A stretch of 64,000 nt of DNA from Robiginitomaculum sp. (GTDB lineage Bacteria; Pseudomonadota; Alphaproteobacteria; Caulobacterales; Maricaulaceae), in contig NVWK01000006.1 in NCBI GenBank assembly GCA_002733605.1, positions 62,001 through 126,000 on the forward strand, written 5' to 3'. This document shows, piece after piece, positions 1 to 8,998 of the stretch (the first letter of the stretch is position 1; every line of letters begins with the position of its first letter). The notes under the pieces are model-generated. The model ran no database searches, was not told the DNA's origin, and saw only the letters and a list, made by a program, of their open reading frames with translations. Made by a program: the position numbers and the translations under genes.

Positions 1-514
1 GCACAAGCTTTTTACCGTACTCAAGTTCTGCAACATCGCGACAGGTTTGGGTCAGGATCACCTGATCAAAGTTCTCGTACACATCCGGGTCCTGGATCAG
101 ACTGGCGAACGGCGCAATGCCGGTGCCGGTCGAAAACATAAACAGGCGTTTACCGGGCAACAACGCGTCCAGCACCAAAGTGCCAACCGGTTTTTTACCC
201 AGAAGAACTTTATCCCCAACCTGAATATTTTGCAGGCGGGAGGTTAGCGGGCCATCCGGCACTTTGATCGAATAAAAATCGAGCTTGTCATCCCATGCAG
301 GGCTGGCGATTGAATAGGCCCGCAACAGCGGCTTTTTCTCGCCCATCAGGCCGATCATAATAAACTCGCCAGAACGAAACCGGAAACCGGCAGGGCGGCT
401 TAGGCTGAACGAGAACAGCTTGTCCGTATAATGCTTGGTGGCCAGAACGGTCTCGGAAGTTGGCGCGTTCGGGTTTATTTTTTTTGCAGGTTTTATCGGA
501 GTAATTTCAGTCAT
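1..514 (-). CDS. fpr: Ferredoxin--NADP+ reductase, partial (C-terminus off the left edge)
   Basis: FAD-dependent enzyme that exchanges electrons between NADPH and ferredoxin in the cytoplasm. About 170 N-terminal residues are visible. They contain the FAD-binding stretch RAYSIAS near residue 65, a segment reading DFYSIKVPDGPLTSRL, and the start of the NADP domain with GTGIAPF and the motif LTQTCRDVAELEYG, all typical of bacterial Fpr. The start is placed at 514; an in-frame ATG at 520 would add two residues. It lies beside a divergently regulated sulfite reductase operon whose enzyme probably takes electrons from ferredoxin, so Fpr may supply the reductant. That link is inferred from context. 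Confidence 0.88.
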   Translation of the reverse strand, partial: MTEITPIKPAKKINPNAPTSETVLATKHYTDKLFSFSLSRPAGFRFRSGEFIMIGLMGEKKPLLRAYSIASPAWDDKLDFYSIKVPDGPLTSRLQNIQVGDKVLLGKKPVGTLVLDALLPGKRLFMFSTGTGIAPFASLIQDPDVYENFDQVILTQTCRDVAELEYGKKLV

Positions 515-534
515 AATCATATCTTTTTTTAGGT

Positions 535-1164
535 TTAGGAGGCAATATTCAAGGCAAGAATATTGACCATGGTCGCACGGGCTTTGGTCTGGCCGATATT
601 GGTAATACTGTGGTCGCGATCTGCGTGGTAACGTAGGGTTTCTCCGGCTTTGGCTGTCCAGCTTTCATTGCCGATCGTAATTTGTAGCTCGCCTTCAAGA
701 ACGCTGAGGTTTTCAATGGAGCCATCCGGATGGGCCGAGCTTTCAAGCTTGCCACCAATTTGCGCGGTAAAATCATACCATTGCACATATTCAACCGTTT
801 CGATCCAGCCGATAATGCGAAGGGTACACAGCCCGTCTTCGCTTTCGATTAAGGGGATGTCTTGACGGGCAGATTTTTGCACCAGCGCCGACCCATTGGG
901 ACGCCCCGCCAGAATGGCTTCCACGGAAGTGCCGAGTGCGCGGCTGAGCCGTGTGATCGTGGCCAGTGTCGGATTGCTTTCGTTCTTCTCGATCTGCGAG
1001 ATCATCGATTTGGCCACGCCCGATTGCTCGGACAAATCGCCAAGGGATAATTTCCCCGCATGGCGCAAACGCGAAATCGTATGCCCGAACTGGGCACCAA
1101 TTGCGTCGCATTGCGCGTCCTTTTTACGTTTTTGCCGTGACATAGGCCCTCGCTCAAAACTCAC
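535..1164 (-). CDS. XRE-cupin transcriptional regulator
   Basis: DNA-binding regulator of 209 residues. An XRE-type helix-turn-helix spans roughly residues 28-82 (GDLSEQSGVAKSMISQIEKNE is the recognition region), and a small cupin domain follows at about 115-205 (NLSVLEGELQITIG, AGETLRYHADRDH). In this class the cupin usually senses a small metabolite. It is transcribed divergently from cysG and in the same direction as fpr, with fpr just downstream, so it may control sulfur assimilation and ferredoxin reduction; the effector cannot be deduced. A second Met at residue 8 is an alternative start. Confidence 0.85.
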   Translation of the reverse strand: MSFERGPMSRQKRKKDAQCDAIGAQFGHTISRLRHAGKLSLGDLSEQSGVAKSMISQIEKNESNPTLATITRLSRALGTSVEAILAGRPNGSALVQKSARQDIPLIESEDGLCTLRIIGWIETVEYVQWYDFTAQIGGKLESSAHPDGSIENLSVLEGELQITIGNESWTAKAGETLRYHADRDHSITNIGQTKARATMVNILALNIAS

Positions 1165-1216
1165 ACTCTAAATAGGATGTGGAAAACAACTATCAAGACT
1201 GATATATCGAATAAAT

Positions 1217-1232
1217 GTTCTATATATAGAAC
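1217..1232. promoter_or_regulatory. Perfect 16-bp palindrome, candidate operator
   Basis: GTTCTATATATAGAAC reads identically on both strands and sits between the divergent XRE-cupin gene and cysG, about 50 bp from the regulator start and 70 bp from cysG. Position and symmetry suit a dimeric XRE regulator controlling itself and the cys genes. The assignment to this regulator is inference. Confidence 0.5.
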
Positions 1233-1303
1233 GATAGGGCTTGTAAACGGGGTATTCAGCCCTTAAATAGCTTTTACCGTACTGTTAAAGAAACGAGACC
1301 AAT

Positions 1304-2677
1304 ATGCGTTATCTGCCGATACATGTAGATTTACAAGGCGAAAATGTGCTGATTGCCGGTGGTGGCAAGGCGGCAGAAGCCAAATTGCGCACGCTTGTGG
1401 CAACGGACGCCAATCTGATTGTCATCGCCCCAGAAATCAGTGCCGAAATACGGCGCTGGGTCGAGACGGATAAATGTGTCTGGGAAGCCCGTGCTTTCAC
1501 AAATGCTGATCTGGACAACAAACGGCTTGTCTATGCGGCCACGGAAGATCAGGCTTTGGATACATGTATTGTAGAACAGGCGCGTGCACGCGGTGTTTTG
1601 GTCAATACGGCCGATAATAAACAGGCCTCTGATTTTTTCTCGCCTGCGATTATAGATCGTTCTCCCGTGACGATTTCCATCGGTACAGAGGGCACGTCTC
1701 CGGGTTTGGCCCGGGCGCTAAAGGCCGATATAGAGGCGCGTCTGCCCGAAAGCCTAGGCCGTCTCGCCTTATCTCTGGGCAATGTCCGTAAACACCTTAC
1801 CCATCTATTACCCGATTTCACCAAACGCCAGCAGTTTTGGGCCAAGCTGTTCAATGCCAAGGATGTCCTCAATTGGAATGAACGCGATTTACAGAGTAAA
1901 ATCGATGCCGCCTTGGCTGATAATGATGCAGGATTAGGCCATGTGGCGCTGGTCGGTGCCGGCCCGGGTGACCCCGATCTGTTGACCCATCAAGCTCGCC
2001 ATAAATTGTTTGCTGCCGATGTGATTGTCTATGATCGTTTGGTCAGCGAAGCGGTTTTAAGCTTTGGCCGCAAAGAAGCCGAATATATATATGTCGGCAA
2101 AATCCCGAACGGCAAATCAACCCCGCAAACCGAGATCAATGCGATACTTGTGCAAAAGGCATCAGAAGGTCTGTCCGTTGTGCGGTTAAAAGGCGGCGAC
2201 CCTCTCGTATTTGGTCGCGCGGACGAGGAAATTGACGCGCTGGTCGCGGCCAATATCTCTTTCGAAATCTGCCCCGGTATTACATCTGCTGCTGCCGCCG
2301 CCGCCGCAATAGGGGTGTCCTTGACATCGCGCGGACAAAACAAAGCTGTCAGCCTGATAACAGGGCACGACACCAAAGGCTTTGCCGAGCAAGACTGGAC
2401 GACATTGGCCCGCCCCGACTCCCGTGCGGCCATTTATATGGGCGTCGGTGCGGCGCGGTTTATACAAGGCCGCTTGCTGGTGCACGGCGCAGCCTCGAAC
2501 CTGCCTGTCACCGTGGTAGAAAATGCGTCCCGTCCCGAACAAATTATTGTGGCGTCAAGTTTGGCCACCCTCGCAGACGATCTGGTTGCAGGCGGCATTA
2601 AAGGCCCCGCAATCTTACTGATTGGCTACGCCGTGCGGGAAGTAAAATCCGTGCTTGCCCAAAAAACAGGAACTTAA
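1304..2677 (+). CDS. cysG: Siroheme synthase CysG (trifunctional)
   Basis: Makes siroheme from uroporphyrinogen III. The 457-residue protein has the full CysG architecture. An N-terminal Rossmann domain (VLIAGGGKAAEAK, residues about 15-27) acts as precorrin-2 dehydrogenase/ferrochelatase up to about residue 200. A C-terminal SAM-dependent uroporphyrinogen-III methyltransferase begins with VALVGAGPGDPDLLT near residue 214 and contains VVRLKGGDPLVFGR and PGITSAAAAA. It is the first gene of a cys operon, and its product is the prosthetic group of the sulfite reductase two genes downstream. Its substrate would come from the adjacent hem cluster. Confidence 0.96.
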   Translation: MRYLPIHVDLQGENVLIAGGGKAAEAKLRTLVATDANLIVIAPEISAEIRRWVETDKCVWEARAFTNADLDNKRLVYAATEDQALDTCIVEQARARGVLVNTADNKQASDFFSPAIIDRSPVTISIGTEGTSPGLARALKADIEARLPESLGRLALSLGNVRKHLTHLLPDFTKRQQFWAKLFNAKDVLNWNERDLQSKIDAALADNDAGLGHVALVGAGPGDPDLLTHQARHKLFAADVIVYDRLVSEAVLSFGRKEAEYIYVGKIPNGKSTPQTEINAILVQKASEGLSVVRLKGGDPLVFGRADEEIDALVAANISFEICPGITSAAAAAAAIGVSLTSRGQNKAVSLITGHDTKGFAEQDWTTLARPDSRAAIYMGVGAARFIQGRLLVHGAASNLPVTVVENASRPEQIIVASSLATLADDLVAGGIKGPAILLIGYAVREVKSVLAQKTGT

Positions 2678-2678
2678 G

Positions 2679-3041
2679 ATGAGCAGTTTAAAACATAAGG
2701 GCAAAGGCCCACAGGCGCTGACCGCCAATGGTTTACATGCAGGGCCGGTCGTCTATCTGAACGCCGACTACACATGGAGCACCGGATTTGACGATGCATT
2801 TTTAAGCGAAGACGAAGACATTATTGAAAAAATGCAGGCAATCGGCGAACGCGACGAAACCGATAACCTTGTCGTCGGCGTATATTTCATTGATGTGGAT
2901 GCCGGCACTGGCCAACCCGCCCGCTACCGTGAACGCTTCCGCGCCCAAGGGCCAAGCTATGATCCGGGCAAACCTACCCACGCAGAGCTTGTGGCCAAAC
3001 ATGGCTCGCAAATCATCGGCCAAAAACAGGTTGGAGAATAA
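2679..3041 (+). CDS. DUF2849 protein of the sulfite reductase operon
   Basis: Small soluble protein of 120 residues without signal peptide or membrane segment. The region LTANGLHAGPVVYLNADYTW followed by a second half containing GVYFIDVDAG and PARYRERFRAQGPSY matches my memory of DUF2849, a family found almost only between siroheme synthase and nitrite/sulfite reductase genes in alphaproteobacteria. Its role is not known; an accessory role in sulfite reductase assembly or electron supply is only suggested by location. The ATG start lies one base after the cysG stop, and the stop overlaps closely with the next gene. Confidence 0.85.
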   Translation: MSSLKHKGKGPQALTANGLHAGPVVYLNADYTWSTGFDDAFLSEDEDIIEKMQAIGERDETDNLVVGVYFIDVDAGTGQPARYRERFRAQGPSYDPGKPTHAELVAKHGSQIIGQKQVGE

Positions 3042-3042
3042 T

Positions 3043-4698
3043 ATGTATCGTTACGACCAGTTTGATCACGCATTCGTAAATGCCCGTACCGCCCAGTTTA
3101 AACGGCAAGTAGAACGCCGCCTTGACGGCACAATCAGCGAGGACCAGTTCAAGCCTTTGCGCCTGATGAACGGCCTGTATTTGCAACTTCATGCCTATAT
3201 GCTGCGCATTGCCATTCCGTACGGCACATTTTCCGCGCGGCAAATGCGCCAACTGGCCATGATCGCCGATAAATATGATCGTGGCTTCGGACATTTCACC
3301 ACCCGCCAGAATATCCAGTTTAACTGGCCTGAACTCGTAGACGTGCCCAGTATTTTGGAAGATTTGGCCAAGGTTGAAATGCACGCCATCCAGACCTCGG
3401 GCAATTGTATTCGCAACACAACATCCGATCCGTGGGCAGGCGCATCCGAAGACGAGTTGGAAGACCCGCGCCCCATCGCCGAGATGATCCGCCAATGGTC
3501 AAGCTTGCATCCTGAATTCACCTTCCTGCCGCGTAAATTTAAAATCGCGATCACAGGGGCCAGCAATGACAGGGCCGCCATTCGCGCCCATGATATTGGC
3601 CTGCAAATCGTGCAAAACGAGGTCGGTGAAAATGGCCTCAAATTATTCGTCGGCGGTGGCCTTGGCCGTACCCCGATCATCGGAAATGTATTGCGAGAAT
3701 TCTTGCCGCGCGCCGAATTGCTCCCCTATCTGGAAGCGATCATGCGGGTTTATAATCGCTATGGCCGTCGGGATAACAAGTACAAAGCCCGCATTAAAAT
3801 CCTCGTGCAGGAAACCGGCATTGAACAGTTCAAATCGGAAATCGAAGCGGAATATGCACAGCTAAACCCGCTCGACATTGCCGTCTCGCAAGACGAGTTG
3901 GGCCGTATCACTGCGTATTTCGCGCCGCCAGCCTATGAGGCCTTGTCAGAAAATGACGAGAGCTTTGACAAAGCCCTGATCCTGCATTCTGATTTTTCCG
4001 GCTGGGCCCAAACCAATCTGGCCACGCACAAAACCTCCGGCTACACGATTGTCAATATCTCGCTTAAGCCCATCGAGGGCGCACCGGGAGACATCACTTC
4101 GGATCAAATGCGTACAGTTGCAGATCTGGCCGAGCGCTATTCATTTGACGAAATCCGCGCCAGCCACGAACAAAATCTGGTGCTGGCCAATGTCAAAAAA
4201 TCCGATGTGTTTGCCTTGTATACGGCGTTGCAAGAAGCAGGCTTGGCGACCGGAAATATCGGATTGATTTCAGATATCATCTGTTGTCCCGGCATGGATT
4301 ATTGCGCGCTCGCCACGGCCCGTTCCATCCCTGTCAGCCAAGCCATCGCCCAGCGGTTTTCAAACCCTGAACGGCAACGGATTATCGGCGAGATGAAGAT
4401 TAAAATATCCGGCTGCATCAATGCCTGTGGACACCACCATGTCGGCCATATCGGGATTTTGGGTCTCGAAAAAGCGGGGGTTGAATCCTATCAGATTAAA
4501 CTGGGCGGAGACGCAACCGACACCGCCGAAGTTGGCAAAGTTACAGGCAAAGGTTTCTCGTTTGACGAGCTGATTGACGCGATCGAGCGCATGGTCGGGC
4601 TTTACCTCGAGACGCGCGAGGGGGGCGAGCGCTTCCTCGATACCTATCGCCGAATTGGCATAACCCCGTTTAAGGAGGTGCTTTATGACGTTGCTTAG
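3043..4698 (+). CDS. cysI: Sulfite (or nitrite) reductase, siroheme/4Fe-4S type
   Basis: Six-electron reductase of 551 residues that most likely reduces sulfite to sulfide for cysteine synthesis. The siroheme/4Fe-4S cysteines are visible as CCPGMDYC and GCINACGHHHVGH in the C-terminal half. Upstream are the two ferredoxin-like half domains with GHFTTRQNIQFNWP and QTSGNCIRNTTSDPWAG. The length suits a ferredoxin-dependent enzyme rather than E. coli CysI with its CysJ partner, and no CysJ flavoprotein gene is present. The neighbours cysG and a CysH-like gene favour sulfite over nitrite. The start at 3043 follows a GGAGAA ribosome site. Confidence 0.93.
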   Translation: MYRYDQFDHAFVNARTAQFKRQVERRLDGTISEDQFKPLRLMNGLYLQLHAYMLRIAIPYGTFSARQMRQLAMIADKYDRGFGHFTTRQNIQFNWPELVDVPSILEDLAKVEMHAIQTSGNCIRNTTSDPWAGASEDELEDPRPIAEMIRQWSSLHPEFTFLPRKFKIAITGASNDRAAIRAHDIGLQIVQNEVGENGLKLFVGGGLGRTPIIGNVLREFLPRAELLPYLEAIMRVYNRYGRRDNKYKARIKILVQETGIEQFKSEIEAEYAQLNPLDIAVSQDELGRITAYFAPPAYEALSENDESFDKALILHSDFSGWAQTNLATHKTSGYTIVNISLKPIEGAPGDITSDQMRTVADLAERYSFDEIRASHEQNLVLANVKKSDVFALYTALQEAGLATGNIGLISDIICCPGMDYCALATARSIPVSQAIAQRFSNPERQRIIGEMKIKISGCINACGHHHVGHIGILGLEKAGVESYQIKLGGDATDTAEVGKVTGKGFSFDELIDAIERMVGLYLETREGGERFLDTYRRIGITPFKEVLYDVA

Positions 4699-5698
4699 AT
4701 ACGGGCATGCGCTGACCCAAACGCCGGCAGAACTCGCTGTCGAAATTCCTGTATTGGAAGTATTTCTAGCTGGCAATGAAGGCACCAGTGTCCGCTTGTC
4801 CCCGGAGGTTGATCTGGAGACGCTCGGGGCACGCTTGTCAGGCCTGACCATGATAGAGGTTGAATTTCCGTCCTTCGCGGACGGGCGCGGGTTTTCGATT
4901 GCGCGGCAATTAAGACGGCTCGGGTTCGAGGGCGATCTTGTCGCCGCAGGCCCACTCATCCCCGATCAATATGTCTATGCGCTACAGTGCGGGTTTGACG
5001 CAGTGAAAGTCGATCCGCTGTGCTATGCCCGCCAAAGCGAAGCCGAATGGCGTGAAGCTCTCGATGCTTTTGATCTCACATACCAGCGCGGCTATGCCGT
5101 CGCCAACGGGCCTTCGATAAATATATTCGATGCCCGCAAAGCCGCCCGCGCCAAAAGCGTGGACGGTAAATATACGGATATCTCCGCGCAGGCCGCTCTA
5201 AAAACTGCAATTTTGCAGGATTTTAAAGGCGAAATTGCCATGGTCACCACGCTGGAAACAGACGCTGTGGTTTTGCTGCACATGATTGCGCAAATCGATA
5301 AAGCCTTGCCTGTTATCTTCACCAAAAACGAAAATTTACACAAAGGCCTGTCCACGTATTTGAGTCTTATTATCGACCGGTTTGGCCTGAGCAATGTTCA
5401 AACTGTCGAAGGCGGTACTGACGCCGAATTTGGACCCTATAAAGCCTATATTTGCGAGGGCTGGGGGCAGAGCGGTGCACCCGTGCTTGAAACCACGAAA
5501 ATCGGCGTAAAATTAAGGCCACTTCTGAATTGGGCGAACAAAGATGTGATTGGGTATATGCGTATTCACGACTTGCCACCCCATCCCCATGCGGTGCACG
5601 TTCACGGCGAAGGTGTGGGCGAATCAAGTGTGCATTATATCGACGGAAAATGGGTTCAAACGGTTCAGGAACCGACAACCCACGCGGATTATATCTAA
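4685..5698 (+). CDS. DUF934 - PAPS reductase-like (CysH) fusion with lost catalytic cysteines
   Basis: Two domains in 337 residues. Residues about 20-138 resemble DUF934 (FADGRGFSIARQLRRLGFEGDL, AGPLIPDQYVYALQCGFDAV), a family that accompanies sulfite reductase. Residues about 168-325 follow the CysH pattern: TTLETDAVVLLHMIAQIDKALPV, then LSTYLSLIIDRFGLSNV, then KLRPLLNWANKDVIGYMRIHDLPPHP. Where active CysH has a CC pair, a GC-PC cluster after the HP and a C-terminal ECGxH, none is seen here; the only cysteines are C102, C113 and C257. The nucleotide loop is also altered. The domain therefore looks non-catalytic or repurposed. It overlaps the sulfite reductase gene by 14 bases, so it is translationally coupled. 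Confidence 0.8.
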   Translation: MTLLRYGHALTQTPAELAVEIPVLEVFLAGNEGTSVRLSPEVDLETLGARLSGLTMIEVEFPSFADGRGFSIARQLRRLGFEGDLVAAGPLIPDQYVYALQCGFDAVKVDPLCYARQSEAEWREALDAFDLTYQRGYAVANGPSINIFDARKAARAKSVDGKYTDISAQAALKTAILQDFKGEIAMVTTLETDAVVLLHMIAQIDKALPVIFTKNENLHKGLSTYLSLIIDRFGLSNVQTVEGGTDAEFGPYKAYICEGWGQSGAPVLETTKIGVKLRPLLNWANKDVIGYMRIHDLPPHPHAVHVHGEGVGESSVHYIDGKWVQTVQEPTTHADYI

Positions 5699-5838
5699 AA
5701 GAGGCACACACCCCCATAAAACCGGTTTTAAAAACAGCTCTTGAGTTGTTATCTGTGTCGTTTCCGCTTACACCCGACACGAAACCGTGATAGGTCTTTG
5801 CACTATCGGGTGTAGTATAGCGTAATAAGAAGACGTCG

Positions 5839-7098
5839 ATGAAGCGTGAGACCAAATCAAAATATAACTCGTTTTACTGTGTCGGGCTCAGTTTCCGCAA
5901 AGCAAACGTGGACATTCGCGGACGGTTTACACTGGACCCGGAACATCAAAAACGTCTTCTTGACGGCGCGCGTGCCGTGGGCATATCGGACGTTTTCGTC
6001 GTATCGACCTGTAACCGCACCGAAGTTTACGGATTTGCAGAACATCCGTTCCAGCTTATCAAGCTTTTGATCGAACATTCCCAAGGCTCTTTGGAAGATT
6101 TTCAGGAAGTCGGCAGCGTTTTCAAAAACAATGAAGCCATTTCGCACATGTTCAAAGTTGGCTCTGGTCTGGACAGTCAAATTCTGGGTGATTTTGAAAT
6201 TATCGGACAATTACGCCAAAGCTTGACAGTCTCCAAGGACAATGGACTGACCAATTCCTATCTGGAGCGTTTGGTCAATTTTGTTGTGCAGGCCAGTAAA
6301 CGCATCAAGACGGAAACGGATATCTCCAGCGGCGCGACCTCCGTCGCCTATGCCGCCGTGCAATATATCCTCGGCGCTGTCAGCGACATTGGCGAGAAAA
6401 ATATTCTGTTGTTCGGGACCGGCGTCATTGGCCGCAATACTTGCGAAAATTTGGTGAAACATACAAACAATACCCATATCACTCTGGTTAACCGCACCAA
6501 AGACAGTGCCGAAGAAGTGGCGGGTAAATTTAATCTGATCGTGAAAGATTATGATGATTTAACTCAAGAGATCCACAACACCGATATCCTGATTGTTGCC
6601 ACAGGCGCGCCAGAGCCGACAATCATCAAACAGATGATCCAGTCCGGAAAACAATTATTGGTCGTCGATCTTTCCATTCCCGCAAATGTCGCGAGTGATG
6701 TTGGCGAACATGAAAATGTAACCACCGTGTATCTGGATGAATTGTCTCAGATCACCGACGAAAACATTGCCAAACGCCGGGCGCAAATCCCGCGTGCGGA
6801 AATCATCATTGCTGAGGTCGAGGCCGAATTTAATGCCTGGTTGGAGACCCGTAAATTTGCCCCTGTCGTGAAAGCCCTGCGCGTGAAGCTTGAAGGCATA
6901 GCCAAACAGGAAATTACCGCCCATAGTAAAAAGCATGCAGATTTTAATGCTCTGCAAGCCGATATGATCTCTGAACGGATCGTACAGAAAATCACCAACC
7001 GGTTCGCCAACCATTTGAAAGAAAACCGGACATCCCAGGCGGAGAGCATTAGCTTTATCGCAAATGTTTTCCAGTTGGATAATCTACTTGATGACTAA
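5839..7098 (+). CDS. hemA: Glutamyl-tRNA reductase (C5 pathway)
   Basis: First committed enzyme of the C5 route; reduces glutamyl-tRNA to glutamate-1-semialdehyde with NADPH. The catalytic cysteine is in STCNRTE (Cys58). The NADPH domain is marked by ISSGATSVAYAAVQ and LLFGTGVIGRNTCENL, followed by a C-terminal dimerisation helix region. At 419 residues it has normal length. From memory the sequence resembles Bacteroidetes GluTR more than proteobacterial ones, for example in the HPFQLIKLL and NLVKHT...HITLVNRTKD segments. It starts a hem cluster whose next gene overlaps it by 8 bases. Its presence is unusual for an alphaproteobacterium. Confidence 0.95.
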   Translation: MKRETKSKYNSFYCVGLSFRKANVDIRGRFTLDPEHQKRLLDGARAVGISDVFVVSTCNRTEVYGFAEHPFQLIKLLIEHSQGSLEDFQEVGSVFKNNEAISHMFKVGSGLDSQILGDFEIIGQLRQSLTVSKDNGLTNSYLERLVNFVVQASKRIKTETDISSGATSVAYAAVQYILGAVSDIGEKNILLFGTGVIGRNTCENLVKHTNNTHITLVNRTKDSAEEVAGKFNLIVKDYDDLTQEIHNTDILIVATGAPEPTIIKQMIQSGKQLLVVDLSIPANVASDVGEHENVTTVYLDELSQITDENIAKRRAQIPRAEIIIAEVEAEFNAWLETRKFAPVVKALRVKLEGIAKQEITAHSKKHADFNALQADMISERIVQKITNRFANHLKENRTSQAESISFIANVFQLDNLLDD

Positions 7099-8998
7099 GA
7101 TGATTAAAATCGGGACCCGCGAAAGCGAGTTGGCAATGTGGCAGGCACAGCGGGTGCGGGCATTGCTGGCTGAACTTGGCTTTACGACGCAGATTATCCC
7201 TATTGGCTCTGCTGGTGACGTCGAGCTTGAAAAACCTCTCTATGAAATGGGGATTACCGGTATTTTCACAAAAACTCTCGATATAGCTCTGTTGAGGGAA
7301 GAGATAGATATTGCCGTGCATTCCCTCAAAGATGTACCTACAGCCCTGCCAGACGGCATTGTACAGGCGGCTGTACTTGAGCGCGCCGATCCGAGAGATG
7401 TGTTCGTTTATAAAGACACAGCCGATGTAATGACCCCCTATGACGGCCTTATCGCGACCGGCAGCTTGCGCAGAAAAGCGCAATGGCTCAACCGCTACAA
7501 GAAGCACGAGGTGGTGAATTTACGGGGCAATGTAAATACGCGCTTGGAAAAACTGGAAGCAAACGACTGGCACGGTGCTATTTTTGCAGCCGCGGGTCTG
7601 CAGCGGTTGGATAAATTACCAGATTCCCACACAATGCTGGACTGGATGGTGCCCGCGCCAGCACAGGGCGGGATTATGATTGCCGCGCGGGAATTGGATA
7701 TATTTGTCCGTGATGCCTGCACTCAAATAAACCATGAGGAAACAGAGCTTTGCACCCGTATCGAACGGGCGTTTTTGCGTGAACTTGAGGGCGGGTGTAC
7801 CGCGCCCATCGGCGCGCTTGCGACCATTAAATCCGGGTTGATAAAAAACGGGGATATTGAATTTACCGGCGTGTTGTTGAGCCGTGACGGGCAAACGCGG
7901 CTGGAAGTTACAAAAAGTCAAAAAATCGATGATCCGGTCGAATTCGGTAAAATGTGTGCACAGGAGCTGATTGCACAGGGCGCAAAAGATATCATGGCCG
8001 CTGACGAGACCGAGACCGAAAAAGCCAATCGGTTGAAAGCCGAGGCGGCGCGGGCACGCTCAAAAAAAGTTGAACTAAAAACCGTACCTAAAAAACAAGC
8101 TGAGAAACAGCCAGAGAAACAAGCCGGCAAACAAACGGGTGATGCCTCCGATCTCACCCCTGAAGATGTTGAAGCGCCTGAAGATGTTGAAACAAAAAGC
8201 CCTGAAATAAAAACCGCCAAAGGCAAACAGGCTGACGTCGAAGGCGTTGAAACTGAAACTGTTCAGGCTACACAAATTCTGGACGAAGACTTTGAAGACG
8301 AAGACCCCGGCGACGAAACATTCTATCATGAACCAGAGAGCAGCATGTATACGGTGCTCTCTACCCGAGCCCTTTCCGACGAGCATTTGGGCTTGGCTGG
8401 TAAAAATATCAGTGTGCAGGGGCTTGATTTTATTGCTACACAATTACTGCCAATTCCGCCAGAGGCCGTGCGTACGGACAGCATGATCATCACCAGTCAA
8501 GCGACCGTTCGCTCCCTTCTGGCCAGTTTTCCGCGTCTGAATTTGCGGTTTAAAAACATTTATTGTGTGGGCAAAAAAACCCAGCAAATGGTCGAAGACA
8601 GGTTCGGGCGGGTTTTGTATACGGCCCCCAATGCGCATGCCCTCGCCGTGTATTTATGCAACAATATGAGTGGCCGGGCGATCACGTATTTCTGCGGAAA
8701 TCTAAGACGCGATGATTTGCCAAAAATGCTGAGAGCCAATCACATAAAGGTCACGGAAATTCCGGCTTATGAAACAAAATATACAGGTCGCAAGATTGAC
8801 AGCGAATTTTCCGGTGTCATGTTTTATAGCCCTTCCGGCGTGCGCAGTTATGTGCAGGCTAATCCGGCCGACAAAATCGCATTTTGCATTGGGGCTACCA
8901 CGGCCCACGAAGCCCAGACTTATTTCAAAGATGTCAAAATGGCTGCCCGCCCGACCATCGAAGATGTTCTGGATTTGGTGAATAAACATTATGCTTAG
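7091..8998 (+). CDS. hemCD: HemC-HemD fusion: hydroxymethylbilane synthase / uroporphyrinogen-III synthase
   Basis: Bifunctional protein of about 635 residues. Residues 1-300 are porphobilinogen deaminase: [44 protein letters not shown] and the dipyrromethane cofactor cysteine in EGGCTAPIG (about Cys236). Residues 302-418 form a charged Lys/Glu/Pro linker rich in KQ and EDVE repeats and probably disordered. Residues 419-635 look like uroporphyrinogen-III synthase: [44 protein letters not shown] and [10 protein letters not shown]. Together the halves turn four porphobilinogens into uroporphyrinogen III. Starts at 7091 or 7100 are both possible; the first is used. Confidence 0.9.
   Translation: MTKMIKIGTRESELAMWQAQRVRALLAELGFTTQIIPIGSAGDVELEKPLYEMGITGIFTKTLDIALLREEIDIAVHSLKDVPTALPDGIVQAAVLERADPRDVFVYKDTADVMTPYDGLIATGSLRRKAQWLNRYKKHEVVNLRGNVNTRLEKLEANDWHGAIFAAAGLQRLDKLPDSHTMLDWMVPAPAQGGIMIAARELDIFVRDACTQINHEETELCTRIERAFLRELEGGCTAPIGALATIKSGLIKNGDIEFTGVLLSRDGQTRLEVTKSQKIDDPVEFGKMCAQELIAQGAKDIMAADETETEKANRLKAEAARARSKKVELKTVPKKQAEKQPEKQAGKQTGDASDLTPEDVEAPEDVETKSPEIKTAKGKQADVEGVETETVQATQILDEDFEDEDPGDETFYHEPESSMYTVLSTRALSDEHLGLAGKNISVQGLDFIATQLLPIPPEAVRTDSMIITSQATVRSLLASFPRLNLRFKNIYCVGKKTQQMVEDRFGRVLYTAPNAHALAVYLCNNMSGRAITYFCGNLRRDDLPKMLRANHIKVTEIPAYETKYTGRKIDSEFSGVMFYSPSGVRSYVQANPADKIAFCIGATTAHEAQTYFKDVKMAARPTIEDVLDLVNKHYA

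Noticed and set aside
2824-3042. N-terminal extension of sulfite reductase
   Set aside because: The extra 73 residues overlap the DUF2849 gene in another frame and match nothing; the start at 3043 has a ribosome site and fits the family.
5770-5813. Inverted repeat ACACCCGA/TCGGGTGT before hemA as a terminator or riboswitch
   Set aside because: The arms are 28 bases apart with only a small CACG/CGTG hairpin within and no T-run; too weak to call.
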